A DNA stretch of 64,000 nt from Clostridium ljungdahlii (GCF_001636845.1 NZ_LITT01000009.1:1-64000); one strand, 5' to 3'. Positions 1 through 7,771 are shown, counted from the first letter of the stretch. Notes: generated by a model from the letters alone, not told the origin. A program made the numbers and translations.

Positions 1-69
1 ACTAATTTTGCTTTGAATTCAGAACTATAATTTTTTCTCATGTGATTCACCATCCTTAATAAAAATATT

Positions 70-246
70 ATGGAGAACCTAACTAAAAAGCAAGCATTTT
101 TTTGTCTTAATTCTTGGGTCCATTATAATGCTGCTGATCCCCTACTTTTGATACCAATTAATGATAATATTATAACGTTGATATATGGTAACACTTTATT
201 TAAAGCACTGGCAATATTTGATGGTCTCAATATTGTTAAATTATGA
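70..246 (+). CDS. Possible 58-residue ORF, unrecognised
   Basis: A 58-codon frame runs from ATG to TGA. There is no convincing ribosome binding site in front of the ATG, and an in-frame stop lies about 25 bases upstream. I recognise no family. It converges on the minus-strand operon and ends just before that operon's terminator. It could be a small phage protein, a 3' remnant of a larger gene, or chance. Confidence 0.2.
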   Translation: MENLTKKQAFFCLNSWVHYNAADPLLLIPINDNIITLIYGNTLFKALAIFDGLNIVKL

Positions 247-261
247 GGACGAAAAGTGTAT

Positions 262-307
262 AAAAAAGGTGGCAGCACTACCATAATTAAACGGTATATG
301 CTGCCTT
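262..307 (-). terminator. Intrinsic terminator of the leftmost phage operon
   Basis: GGCAGCA and TACC pair with GGTA and TGCTGCC across a short loop. On the minus strand the hairpin is followed by a run of six T. It lies about 65 bases beyond the stop of the small-terminase-like gene, so that gene appears to be the last of its transcript. Confidence 0.75.
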
Positions 308-371
308 ACAATATATGAAAATAGTTACATTAATAGCTTGATATATCAGGTTATACTGATTTATCATACTA

Positions 372-794
372 TTACATATCATCCAACTCTTTCAATATAT
401 CATCTACATTTACATTCACTTCCTTTTTCTCCGTTACTTCCGTGACATCCTTAAATAATCCTTGGTTTCTGTAATATAGCTCTATTGCTTTTAATTTACT
501 TTTTTCTGTGCCTTCTTGTAAAATATGGATAAGAATGTTATTTACATCTACTAGGTGGGACTTCTGATACTCCCTAACAATTCTGTTTGTTTCTTCATTA
601 AATGATGGTAGTGCTTTCCACCTCCAAATAGTGGAACGACTAATATTATATTCCTTGGCAATTTCTTCTTCTAATTTTCCAGTTAATCCCTTGTATGCTA
701 TTTCCTCTGCAACCTTTTTTTGAGTCTCAGTCAGTTTGGCATTTCTGTATTTTGTAGCTAATTTAGCGAGTTGGTTGTCGTTTCTTTTACTCAT
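372..794 (-). CDS. Phage HTH protein, small-terminase-like (phBC6A51 type)
   Basis: The 140-residue protein has a Lys/Gln-rich N-terminus followed at about residues 25-60 by a helix-turn-helix (KVAEEIAYKGLTG, then EEIAKEYNISRSTIWRWK). This resembles the DNA-binding half of phBC6A51-type small terminase subunits. The C-terminus is acidic (DDILKELDD). In packaging complexes such a subunit recognises phage DNA and hands it to the large ATPase subunit. No large terminase follows within the window: the gene is followed by a terminator. The alternative is a plain phage regulator of the same fold. A GGAGG site precedes the ATG. Confidence 0.6.
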   Translation of the reverse strand: MSKRNDNQLAKLATKYRNAKLTETQKKVAEEIAYKGLTGKLEEEIAKEYNISRSTIWRWKALPSFNEETNRIVREYQKSHLVDVNNILIHILQEGTEKSKLKAIELYYRNQGLFKDVTEVTEKKEVNVNVDDILKELDDM

Positions 795-888
795 ATCCTT
801 TGACCTCCTGTTTTTTTTCTTGTATGCTGCTGCAAACAGTTCACACTATTTATTCACTGATATTAAAAAGGCTCATAGCTACTATTTT

Positions 889-916
889 AAGTGCCTATAT
901 TATTAAAATGGCACTT
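889..916. repeat. Intergenic hairpin AAGTGCC/GGCACTT
   Basis: A perfect 7-bp inverted repeat with a 14-base AT-rich loop sits in the 297-base gap between the small-terminase-like gene and the coiled-coil gene. It has no T run on either side, so it may be an RNA or protein site rather than a terminator. Confidence 0.35.
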
Positions 917-1000
917 GTAACCTTATGCAACATTACCTCACTTTTAACCCTTTTATCTTGCAGTTTAACAACACTTTAAAACGTAAAAAAAGGTAAAAAA

Positions 1001-1024
1001 ATAGAGCCTTTCAAGGCTCTTTTA
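1001..1024 (-). terminator. Bidirectional hairpin ending the coiled-coil gene unit
   Basis: AGAGCCTT and AAGGCTCT form a perfect 8-bp stem with a two-base loop. On the minus strand it is followed by ATTTTTTT. It separates the 96-residue coiled-coil gene from the terminase-like gene. Confidence 0.8.
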
Positions 1025-1091
1025 TATTAAAGGTGCTAGTATTAACTTATATCTTTACGTTGTCCTAATGGCTTATATGCTCCATATAATA

Positions 1092-1382
1092 TTATTTTAC
1101 TGCTTTAAGTTTGGCTATGTCATTCCAGTTACTAGAGGTAATTATTTCTAAGTTATTTACATCTTTACTTAATGCTTTTAGATCTCCTTGCATATGTGCC
1201 ATATCATTACTCATTTTTTCCTGCTCTGCCTTAATTACATCCGTTTTATGCTCCAGAGCTTTTAATATACTGGTATTTTCAGATACTTGACCTTTTAATC
1301 CTTGTATATCTTCTCTAATTGGCTTTAATTCTTCTTTTAATACCTGTTTAAGCATTTCTATTAATTCGTTATTATTACTCAT
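1092..1382 (-). CDS. Small coiled-coil protein, 96 residues
   Basis: The protein is almost wholly helical with heptad-like hydrophobics and many Glu, Lys and Asp residues, so it probably forms a coiled coil. The stretch SILKALEHKTDV is closely matched by QILKALEHSSEV in the coiled-coil protein at 32916-33218, which marks a shared family of mobile-element proteins. There is no signal peptide or membrane segment. Function is unknown. The AGGAGG-type site is GGAGG, about 10 bases before the ATG. It is transcribed as a short unit ending at the hairpin near 1010. Confidence 0.65.
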   Translation of the reverse strand: MSNNNELIEMLKQVLKEELKPIREDIQGLKGQVSENTSILKALEHKTDVIKAEQEKMSNDMAHMQGDLKALSKDVNNLEIITSSNWNDIAKLKAVK

Positions 1383-1415
1383 TTTTTTGTATACCTCCGT
1401 TTAATATAATTATAC

Positions 1416-1700
1416 CTATATATATTTTATTATGTCAATCTCTAATAGTTTAAAGTCCTTTTTTAACTTATCATATCTGTAAAAATAAAGTTTGTTCTTA
1501 TACTTGCAGATCCCTACACCGTTATTTTGTAAAGCTGTACTTATTATTTGAACGGTAAAACGGTTGTCTACAGTGTGAGTCCTGCTGTACCTTGTTAACT
1601 CTTTTTTATCAAACTTATTTTTAAATTCATTATAGGCAAAATTAAGACCTTTGTGTACCACCTCATAATCAGTAAATGCCCTCCAGTTCCTTAATTCCAT
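1416..1700 (-). CDS. Hypothetical phage protein, 94 residues
   Basis: I do not recognise this protein. It is basic at the N-terminus (MELRNWRAF), with several aromatic residues and an FYRYDKLKKDFKLLEID C-terminus that looks like a small beta-rich fold. A weak site (GGACGG) precedes the ATG. An operator-like palindrome (ATTAC-N8-GTAAT) lies just upstream at 1730-1747, consistent with its own controlled promoter. Confidence 0.55.
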   Translation of the reverse strand: MELRNWRAFTDYEVVHKGLNFAYNEFKNKFDKKELTRYSRTHTVDNRFTVQIISTALQNNGVGICKYKNKLYFYRYDKLKKDFKLLEIDIIKYI

Positions 1701-1729
1701 TTTTAAACCGTCCTTTTCATATTTACTTT

Positions 1730-1747
1730 ATTACGTTATGCTGTAAT
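1730..1747. promoter_or_regulatory. Operator-like palindrome ATTAC-N8-GTAAT, copy A
   Basis: A perfect ATTAC / GTAAT inverted repeat with an 8-base centre (GTTATGCT) lies upstream of the 94-residue gene. Related 18-bp sites occur at 2583, 2735, 12107 and 12199, all between genes of the phage block. The protein that binds is unknown; the XRE protein at 6550 is a candidate. Confidence 0.45.
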
Positions 1748-1808
1748 TATAAAGTTAAAATTGTAGTGGACTTGCAGCAGTACATAGCTTTTCCATTGCT
1801 AGTCCCTC

Positions 1809-2021
1809 CTATAATCTTATAAACTCATGTAGATAGTAACGGTTTCCGCCCCAATTAAAATATATACCTTTGTTCGTGCTGTATAGCTTGTATTTACGTG
1901 GTTTATTATTGTTTATACCTGCAATAACATAATCATCTATACCATTCAAAATTTCATATAAATTGAGGCTTGCAGCATTACACAGTCCACAACTTGCAAT
2001 AACTTTTTTATCTATATTCAT
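1809..2021 (-). CDS. Hypothetical phage protein, 70 residues
   Basis: I recognise no family in this 70-residue protein. It has two Cys near the N-terminus (ASCGLCNAAS), which could bind a metal but are only one CxxC pair. The rest is polar with a KYKLYSTNKGIYFNWGG beta-like stretch. An AGGAGG site lies just upstream of the ATG. It follows ardA by 16 bases and is probably co-transcribed with it. Confidence 0.55.
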   Translation of the reverse strand: MNIDKKVIASCGLCNAASLNLYEILNGIDDYVIAGINNNKPRKYKLYSTNKGIYFNWGGNRYYLHEFIRL

Positions 2022-2037
2022 TGACTTTTACCTCCTT

Positions 2038-2556
2038 TTAGTACTCCTCAATCCAGCCATTATTTGACATAAAGCCATTTCCATTCATTGCAAGTTCTCT
2101 ACCAAACTTTTCACAGTCAATGTATGGTACTAGATTCTCTGGAATTTCATAGCAGCCACTTTCAAATAGCCAATATTCCCCAAGTTCTTCATCATTGGTA
2201 ACACTTTCATTTAAATTATAATTGTCTAGATTTTCAATAGCTTCACTTAATTCCAGTCCTTGCCATTCAATAATGGAACTAACTTTCTTTAAGTCGTATT
2301 CCGTCAAACTTTCTAATAATTCGGCCAGATCGTTCAAGTTCTCTAAGTTGCTATATTCTCCAATTTCCAAACCGTCAACATCTGTTTCATAGTCTGTAAT
2401 GAAGTATTCCTCATACTCTTCACCGTCAATTCCTATGCGTCTCATACAATCGTTTAATTCCTCTTCACTAACTGGTAATTCAAGCCATTCCCCCATAAGT
2501 ACGCCCTCATTGTATTTTCCTAAATTTGTTAAATATATGTTTATTATTTTTACCAC
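2038..2556 (-). CDS. ardA: Antirestriction protein ArdA
   Basis: This is a strongly acidic 172-residue protein with the ArdA opening IYLTNLGKYNEG, then GEWLELP and YEEYFITDYE. ArdA proteins mimic bent B-form DNA and block type I restriction enzymes, protecting an incoming mobile element. Length fits the family. The start is odd: the ribosome site AAAAGGAG overlaps the in-frame GTG at 2556, leaving no spacing, and no ATG or TTG follows before the conserved IYLTN. The codon with ideal spacing is ATA at 2547, so either an unspaced GTG or a non-standard ATA start is used. Operator-like palindromes lie upstream at 2583 and 2735. Confidence 0.85.
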   Translation of the reverse strand: MVKIINIYLTNLGKYNEGVLMGEWLELPVSEEELNDCMRRIGIDGEEYEEYFITDYETDVDGLEIGEYSNLENLNDLAELLESLTEYDLKKVSSIIEWQGLELSEAIENLDNYNLNESVTNDEELGEYWLFESGCYEIPENLVPYIDCEKFGRELAMNGNGFMSNNGWIEEY

Positions 2557-2582
2557 TCCTTTTATTTTATTAAAATAACATT

Positions 2583-2600
2583 AATACGTTATTTTGTAAT
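2583..2600. promoter_or_regulatory. Operator-like palindrome, copy B
   Basis: AATAC and GTAAT flank an 8-base centre (GTTATTTT), one mismatch from the ATTAC-N8-GTAAT pattern. It lies just upstream of ardA. Confidence 0.4.
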
Positions 2601-2734
2601 TGTCAGATTAAAATTCTGCCATTCTTTTTTTCTATATTGTAGCTATCAATTAATCTTTGTACTAACTGTGCCGCCTTTTTTTCTCTTCTTTTTCACCTTC
2701 TTTTTAATATATTTAGCTTGTCTCCTTATCTATG

Positions 2735-2752
2735 TTTACATTATAACGTAAT
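2735..2752. promoter_or_regulatory. Operator-like palindrome, copy C
   Basis: TTTAC and GTAAT flank an 8-base centre (ATTATAAC), one mismatch from the shared pattern. It is the second such site upstream of ardA, about 150 bases from copy B. Confidence 0.4.
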
Positions 2753-3713
2753 TATGAAATTATGTCTATAGATTTTTGAAAGTTTTTTTATGTAGTTTTT
2801 ACCATTGACATAATTTTGTGTTAGGTATCTTAAAAAGGTTATGTTAGTATAGTATTAGCATCAGGCAGCAGCAAAAAACACCACTTCTATTTGTAAATTT
2901 TTTAGGTAATTTATTTTGCCATTAATTGTATGTTTATCAAATATTTACTTGTTATTTATTGGGTATACATGTATACTCTAGGTTCAATCCCAGTAAAGCC
3001 TTATAATTCCTTTTGATTTCCATATACCCTGCAATTTCCAGTTGGATAGGGAGATACATGAGAGGAACTTTAATAGCAGCTCGCGGGCGGGCGTACACAT
3101 ATATACACATCTTCATACACTACATCATTACATATGCCTATAAATTCTTATAGCATTTCTTAAACATAAGGTACTGATACATACACATACACACATATAG
3201 TAGAAATGATCAAAGCTCATAGGAACAATGGACTTATAATTTTACTGTCTCAATACTTCTGGATAAGACTCTATTCTTTTCTATAAAGCTCTACTCAATA
3301 TAGGGTAGGTTTCTAGCATTTCTTATGTACTATTTGTACAATATGGTTAACTGTATTTTCTACAAATAGCTGTACATATTTACTCGGCAACTTCATCCCT
3401 CTTACGTATAAATTACCCATACTTCACAGACCTCTCCTTCTAAAAAAGTCTGGAGCAGGTAGCCCCCTCCTTCTAAAAATGAAGTAACCCCCTCCCCCCT
3501 AGTAAAAAAATACCCCCTTCTTATAAAAAAATAAGGCTGTATTATAAAATACAACCTGTTCTTGCCTTAATATTATTTGATTATATGTAACGTTTTTATT
3601 AAACCTATTACTTTTACATAGTCAATAAAACAAGTATTTTAAAGGGGATTAGTCATCTCACTTTATATTTTTGTTATACTTACGTTGCAAATTATTGTAA
3701 ATTGTTTTATTAT

Positions 3714-4001
3714 TTATCTGGAGTTACATTCATCCCATGCTCTTTCAAAAGCTATTTCATCTTCTCGTTCTTCATCTTCTTCATCTCTCTGTCTTCGTTC
3801 TTCTTCTTCTCTCTGTCTTCGTTCTTCTTCTTCTTCTCTCTGTCTTCGTTCTTCTTCCCATTCATCACCATAATCATAATATTGTTCCTCGCTAAGTTCA
3901 GTTATCTTTTCTACTAATACTTCTATAATATCTCTTACTGAAATAGTACCATTACTTACTTTTTCGATTAATTGTTCTTTTTCTAATTCTTCATCTGACA
4001 T
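3714..4001 (-). CDS. Acidic/basic charged-repeat protein
   Basis: Translation from the ATG at 4001, chosen because GGAGG lies six bases upstream, gives a 95-residue protein. The N-terminal half is a normal helical segment (MSDEELEKEQLIEKVSNG). The C-terminal half is a highly charged tract with three RRQREEE/RRQRDEE units that should form a single long helix. The function is unknown; proteins of this kind often act as spacers or bind partners through charge. The repeats are encoded by a length-variable DNA repeat. Confidence 0.6.
   Translation of the reverse strand: MSDEELEKEQLIEKVSNGTISVRDIIEVLVEKITELSEEQYYDYGDEWEEERRQREEEEERRQREEEERRQRDEEDEEREDEIAFERAWDECNSR
3787..3860. repeat. Three-unit coding minisatellite, 24-27 bp period
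   Basis: The unit CTCTGTCTTCGTTCTTCTTC recurs at 3787, 3811 and 3838. The units are 24 and 27 bases apart and differ only by extra TTC triplets, so the reading frame is kept. This would allow slipped-strand length change in the RRQREEE tract. Confidence 0.75.
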
Positions 4002-4143
4002 TTTAACCTCCATCTTGCCGTTGCTTCTACGGCACAAATATTTATGAAAATTAGTTTTGCAACCTATTCCTTAGCATAGGTTTTGCCGGAAATATTGTTA
4101 ACACCCTTAGTAACGTTATAGTTTTTTTGTTTATTATGGGTAT

Positions 4144-4660
4144 TCATTTCTTTCTTAAGTATGGTGTCTTGATACATTCATTGAATGAATCCATTCGTTC
4201 TTTGTCAATTGTTCTATCTTCAATCACACTACGGATAGCTGTATCATTAACCCGTGTGTGTGGTATACCTAGCTCGCTTAGAATTTTGTGCATTAGCTTC
4301 ACAAGGTAGATATCATTTTCTCCTAGTACGTCTTGAATAAAGTAATAAAAATTTAGTACTAATGTATCTGAGCAATAAAAATTATATTTTTTCTTAATTT
4401 GTTCAGTTTCTTTTGATAAGAGATCAAGGTATTCCCAAAGGCTCAGGTTCCATTTTTTTAAACTATCATCTAATGAAGTTCCGTGGACATCGAAACTTAT
4501 ATTCTTATACATTACTTCGTAATTTGGCTTTCCCTCAATTTTTTTTCTTCTAGTATATCGATAAATGCAGTCTACCTGAACTATTTCAATTTTTATTATA
4601 GGTTCACAAGAGTCTACAAAAGGATTAATATAAACCTTTTTCAAGAAACTAACCGACATA
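4144..4660 (-). CDS. Hypothetical phage protein, about 171 residues
   Basis: The start is set at the ATG at 4660 because GAGGAG lies 8-10 bases before it; an in-frame GTG three codons upstream overlaps that site. I recognise no family. The N-terminal half looks beta-rich (KKVYINPFV, IIKIEIVQVDCIYRY) and the C-terminal half helical. It ends in a TPYLRKK tail. It stands alone between two noncoding stretches. Confidence 0.55.
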
Positions 4661-5163
4661 AAAATCACTCCTCATAAATTATATTCAAAAATTAGTAGTT
4701 TCAAATTCTTATTTATAGCTAAATCGTAACATTAACCAGTTTTTTTGTCAATAAAAAAATTTTTCGTTACTTTAAATAGTTTTAGAATTACTAATATTTA
4801 TTTTAAAACTATTTAAAATGAAATTTTGTACATTTAAATTAGTGTTTAATTTATATACGTAGAAATAATAATGAATTTTTAAAAAGTGTGTTGAAGTGTA
4901 TTGAGATGTGGAATTTGAAACATGTCGTTAAATTGCAATTTAGTTCAAAGTTATACCTGGACTAAAGTTCGTTCAAAATATATTTCAATTATTCACCTTA
5001 ATAAATTTCATAATACAAAATAAGCACCAGCTTTAACCAGTACTTATCTTCGTTTACACAATATAGTGCTAAATTTTATTTGCGGTTTTCCAAAACTATT
5101 TGAAATATTATTATATACCATTGTACCTTCATTTCAATTATTCTACAAATTTCATTTATGAGA
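4661..5163. other. Noncoding stretch with a perfect inverted repeat
   Basis: Apart from the 14-bp inverted repeat at 4771-4817 I see no gene or clear regulatory site. The sequence is very AT-rich, with scattered poly-A and poly-T tracts. Confidence 0.5.
4771..4817. repeat. Perfect 14-bp inverted repeat
   Basis: TTTAAATAGTTTTA at 4771-4784 is the exact reverse complement of TAAAACTATTTAAA at 4804-4817, with a 19-base centre. There is no T run after the second arm, so a protein-binding site or cruciform is as likely as a terminator. Confidence 0.6.
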
Positions 5164-5541
5164 CTAATCACATTCCCTTCTAACAGTTTTTAAAAGACTA
5201 GAATAATTCTTATTCATTTTTAAATCTAAGTAGTCCATAACCTCAGAACTAACTGAATTTTCCCTTTTAGTTCTACGCCTTATTTGCCTATAACTTAGAA
5301 CCGCATACTCATCATTTGCAACCTTGTCCACTGTTTTATCTTTTAAGACTTCTTCCAGTACCCAATCACCTAATCTATTTAACAAATAAGACGGTAGAAT
5401 TTTCTCTGTCTGCTGGTAGTAATCCTCACTTATCTGTTCTATAGCCTTAAATCTCTCCTGTAGATTAGGTAGGTTTTCTCTTACTACAACATCATCAATC
5501 CTCCTCTCAAAAACTTCTACAATCTCATTCTTTATCATCAT
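5164..5541 (-). CDS. Hypothetical phage protein, 125 residues
   Basis: The start is the ATG at 5541, placed nine bases after GGAGG. The protein is helical and charged, with an arginine-rich middle (RQIRRRTKRENSV) that could contact nucleic acid, and a C-terminal SLLKTVRRECD. I recognise no family. Its first 17 bases overlap the end of the broken sigma-like gene upstream, which indicates translational coupling in the original operon. Confidence 0.6.
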   Translation of the reverse strand: MMIKNEIVEVFERRIDDVVVRENLPNLQERFKAIEQISEDYYQQTEKILPSYLLNRLGDWVLEEVLKDKTVDKVANDEYAVLSYRQIRRRTKRENSVSSEVMDYLDLKMNKNYSSLLKTVRRECD

Positions 5542-5851
5542 TTTGTATTTCCTCCATTTCAATAAGGACTTTTCTTATCTTTTTTCTTATAGCATTACAG
5601 TGTTTAACACACATTTGCTGCGTGATTCCTAACATTTCTGCTACTTCATCTTATGTATAGCCTTCCTGCCAGTATTTTTCTAAGATAAATGCCTGCTTAT
5701 TTGTTAAATTGATTTTGCTAAGTATTAAATTTAGATCCATAAGCAGATCACTAGCAGATAGATCTGCCTTGTAAAACCTCTGTTCATCTAACTTGTATAT
5801 TTCTTGTATCATCTTTACAACAAAAGGTACAGTATAGTTATTTATCTTCAT
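5525..5851 (-). pseudogene. Sigma region-4-like phage gene broken by an in-frame TAA
   Basis: Read through its stop, this frame encodes 108 codons ending 17 bases inside the next gene, as expected for an operon. The C-terminal half carries LTNKQAFILEKYWQEGYT, a stop, then DEVAEMLGITQQMCVKHC, which is the helix-turn-helix of a sigma region 4 or late-gene regulator. The TAA at 5651-5653 falls where such motifs usually have Gln (CAA), so one C-to-T change would explain it. Without readthrough the product lacks its recognition helix. Confidence 0.7.
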
Positions 5852-6422
5852 ATTCGTAATCCTCCAGTTGTTTTTTATATTTTAGCTGTGGTTCAATGTA
5901 ACACAGGTAGTATTCTAGAAGTCTTTCAACCTTCTTTTCCATTTCTGCCAATGTACCATTATTCTCAATTACGTAGTCTGCTTCTATAAGATCAACTTGC
6001 TTCTCTGTGTCATGGTAGAATTGTTCATCTGTCACACTCTCACCAGCTTTAGCAATCCTGTCCAGTCTAACTTTGTCGTCTGCAACTACTTTCACAATAA
6101 AGAAACCATTTCTTCTTAAATATTCCTCTTCATTTGACTGTCTGCAATCTGTTATAATAATACTTGTAATGCTCCCCAGATCTTTTATGGTTCTGTCAGC
6201 ATAATTTACCCATACATTAGGATTAAGTTTTCTTAATTGCTGTCCTATAAATTGATAATGCTCCCTTGGTTTTTCCTGCATAAATGCTTCTGGGAAACAT
6301 ATTTGTATTACTTTTGTTATTCCATCAGCAAAAGCAATATGTTTGCAATTACACCTCAATGTGATTAGATCGGCTACAGTATCTTTGCCAGATCTCATTT
6401 TACCTACCATGGCTATTCTCAT
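5838..6422 (-). CDS. P-loop nucleotide kinase, dNMP-kinase-like
   Basis: The start is the ATG at 6422, behind GGGAGG; longer versions lack a ribosome site and would cross the promoter. Residues 7-15 form a P-loop (GKMRSGKDT) like those of phage deoxynucleoside monophosphate kinases and adenylate-kinase-like enzymes. A later IIITDCRQSNEEEYLR segment fits the Walker B/lid region of that family. It would phosphorylate dNMPs to supply DNA synthesis. It is the first gene after the phage promoter at 6455-6492. Confidence 0.65.
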   Translation of the reverse strand: MRIAMVGKMRSGKDTVADLITLRCNCKHIAFADGITKVIQICFPEAFMQEKPREHYQFIGQQLRKLNPNVWVNYADRTIKDLGSITSIIITDCRQSNEEEYLRRNGFFIVKVVADDKVRLDRIAKAGESVTDEQFYHDTEKQVDLIEADYVIENNGTLAEMEKKVERLLEYYLCYIEPQLKYKKQLEDYEYEDK

Positions 6423-6454
6423 AGCTTTGACCTCCCTATCTTGATTTTTGAACC

Positions 6455-6492
6455 TTACATAAGGTGTATAGTCAAAGCATTGACAGTGTGAC
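6455..6492 (-). promoter_or_regulatory. Phage-type promoter, copy 4
   Basis: Reading the minus strand, GTCACA is followed by 16 bases and then TATACACCTTATG. The same layout occurs at 10535, 12021 and 16022. It lies 33 bases upstream of the dNMP-kinase-like start. Its -35-like box overlaps the -35 of the opposite promoter of the XRE gene. Confidence 0.75.
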
Positions 6493-6508
6493 AAAGTTGC
6501 GTTATACT
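6480..6508 (+). promoter_or_regulatory. Sigma-A promoter of the XRE regulator
   Basis: TTGACA at 6480-6485 and TATACT at 6503-6508 are separated by 17 bases. It fires rightward into the XRE gene and interleaves with the leftward phage promoter, an arrangement typical of a repressor switch. Confidence 0.7.
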
Positions 6509-6549
6509 GTTATTGCATAATTAAAGAGTGAATAAGAAGGAGGATTGTT

Positions 6550-6969
6550 ATGAAAAAAATTACTTCAAATTTTCTATTACATGAGAAATCAAACGACACA
6601 ATGATTAAGATATTAGACAGTGTTCCAGGTGTAAAATATGTATCAAAATTGGATGATGTTTTAAAAGAAAGAGGATTGTCGCAGCAGCAATTAGCAGAAA
6701 TAACAGGATTACGTGCTGGAACAATTACTGAGCTTGTAAAAGGGAATAAGACATCTACAAGTAAGACACATATTATAACCGTTATGATAGCTCTTAGAAT
6801 TACAGATATAAGAGACTTATTTGATATAGAGTTCGATCAAGAAACTAAAGAGCGTTTTGATAAAGAGAGAGAAAAGTGGGTAAAAGAAAACACTATACCA
6901 CAGGAAATTTTAAATTTATACAGTGAGAATACAAAATCAGCAACACCCCTTCTTAATAACAATAAATAG
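6550..6969 (+). CDS. XRE-family phage regulator
   Basis: This 139-residue protein has an XRE helix-turn-helix at about residues 35-90 (LDDVLKERGLSQQQLAEITG, then GTITELVKGNK). It is the only plus-strand gene in the replication block, is divergent from the dNMP-kinase-like gene, and starts behind AGGAGG. By position it is the likely repressor of the minus-strand early promoters. Its own promoter interlocks with one of them, so it may control itself. The N-terminal 30 residues are an extension of unknown role. Confidence 0.8.
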   Translation: MKKITSNFLLHEKSNDTMIKILDSVPGVKYVSKLDDVLKERGLSQQQLAEITGLRAGTITELVKGNKTSTSKTHIITVMIALRITDIRDLFDIEFDQETKERFDKEREKWVKENTIPQEILNLYSENTKSATPLLNNNK

Positions 6970-6976
6970 TAAAAGC

Positions 6977-7010
6977 AAGGAGAGCCAATTACTCAGCTCT
7001 CCTTTTTTTA
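6977..7010 (+). terminator. Terminator of the XRE gene
   Basis: AAGGAGAGC and GCTCTCCTT form a perfect 9-bp stem followed by a long T run. It also overlaps the end of the converging gene at 7008-7529 and may work in both directions. Confidence 0.9.
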
Positions 7011-7529
7011 TTCTATTTTTGGTTTACTTTCATATTCAGCCACAAGCTTGTCTCCTTTGTAGTGCCTTATTAATTCCCTATCTGTACCCTTTATACTATA
7101 TTTAACTGCCATAGGCTCGCCTGGAGTATTCTCACCTAAATATTCTATAATTTTCAAATCGCCATTTCTGTATTTGCTCTCAATACCTTCATATTTGTAC
7201 TCTTTACCAAGAGCCTGTGCTAATGTATAACCATCATAGAAACTTTCTTTCTCATTATCCTTTACCTTATCTTCATCAATATTACCTTCCCTATCTAATG
7301 GTACGAGGACCTCAAATAATTCATTTGCTACTGTACCTTGCACATCCCTTGGCACTGTAGCATATGTGTCATTACCATCCATGTTAAACATTATTTTAGC
7401 TTCAACATCTTCAACCTTAAAATTCACAGAAGCCTCTAAGCCTATACGTTCAGCCATTTTAAGCACAACTTTCTTTATTAATTCTTCCAACTTATTTACC
7501 TGTGTTATTCCTTGTAAATACACTTTCAT
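7008..7529 (-). CDS. Hypothetical phage protein, 173 residues
   Basis: I recognise no family. The protein has a helical N-terminus (NKLEELIKKVVLKMAERIGL), an acidic middle (REGNIDEDKVKDNEKE) and a beta-rich C-terminus. It is the last gene of the polymerase operon, 17 bases after the 74-residue gene. Its position suggests a replication or nucleotide-metabolism accessory, but the sequence itself does not show this. Confidence 0.6.
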   Translation of the reverse strand: MKVYLQGITQVNKLEELIKKVVLKMAERIGLEASVNFKVEDVEAKIMFNMDGNDTYATVPRDVQGTVANELFEVLVPLDREGNIDEDKVKDNEKESFYDGYTLAQALGKEYKYEGIESKYRNGDLKIIEYLGENTPGEPMAVKYSIKGTDRELIRHYKGDKLVAEYESKPKIE

Positions 7530-7546
7530 TTACCCTTCCCCCACTC

Positions 7547-7771
7547 TTAATATTTTAGTTTAGCCGAGTATTCTGAGTTGGCTGTGGTTTCAATATTAAT
7601 TCCTTTTATCACTCCATTATATTGTTGAAGCACACTAACCAATATATTGATAGCTCTAATAAGTTCGCTGTTTAATTCTGGTGCTTCAACCTCTTCAATG
7701 GTAGCCTGTCCAACCTCAATAATTTCTTCTTCCTCTTCATATCTGAACCCTATTTCTCCCATGTTAAGCAC
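7547..7771 (-). CDS. Hypothetical phage protein, 74 residues
   Basis: The protein is acidic at the N-terminus (RYEEEEEIIEVG) and helical after that (SELIRAINILVSVLQQYNG). Its start overlaps the end of the DNA polymerase gene by eight bases, so the two are translationally coupled. No family is recognised. Confidence 0.55.
   Translation of the reverse strand: MLNMGEIGFRYEEEEEIIEVGQATIEEVEAPELNSELIRAINILVSVLQQYNGVIKGINIETTANSEYSAKLKY

Larger units (their letters stand above)
2557..3713. other. 1.16-kb noncoding stretch with palindromes and a GC-rich patch
   Basis: No credible gene is visible. The stretch holds two ATTAC-N8-GTAAT-like sites (2583-2600 and 2735-2752) and a perfect 14-bp palindrome GTATACATGTATAC near 2963. 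A GC-rich patch (GCGGGCGGGCG, about 3082-3093) is followed by alternating purine-pyrimidine ACACATATATACACAT tracts. Around 3420-3540 there are repeated CCCCCTCC blocks and two hairpins (CCTT-TTAT/ATAAGG and TGTATT/AATACA). It could be a phage replication or control region; nothing decides this. Confidence 0.5.

Noticed and set aside
2970-3000. TTCAATCCC stretch resembling a tRNA T-arm
   Set aside because: There is no D-arm, anticodon arm or matching acceptor stem around it; the stem itself has a mismatch.
3787-3860. CRISPR-like short repeats
   Set aside because: The repeats are back to back without spacers and keep a coding frame.
3685-3917. Plus-strand Ser/Leu- and Phe-rich frames opposite the charged-repeat gene
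   Set aside because: They are the complement of the GAA/AGA-rich repeats; the minus-strand gene has the ribosome site and a plausible protein.
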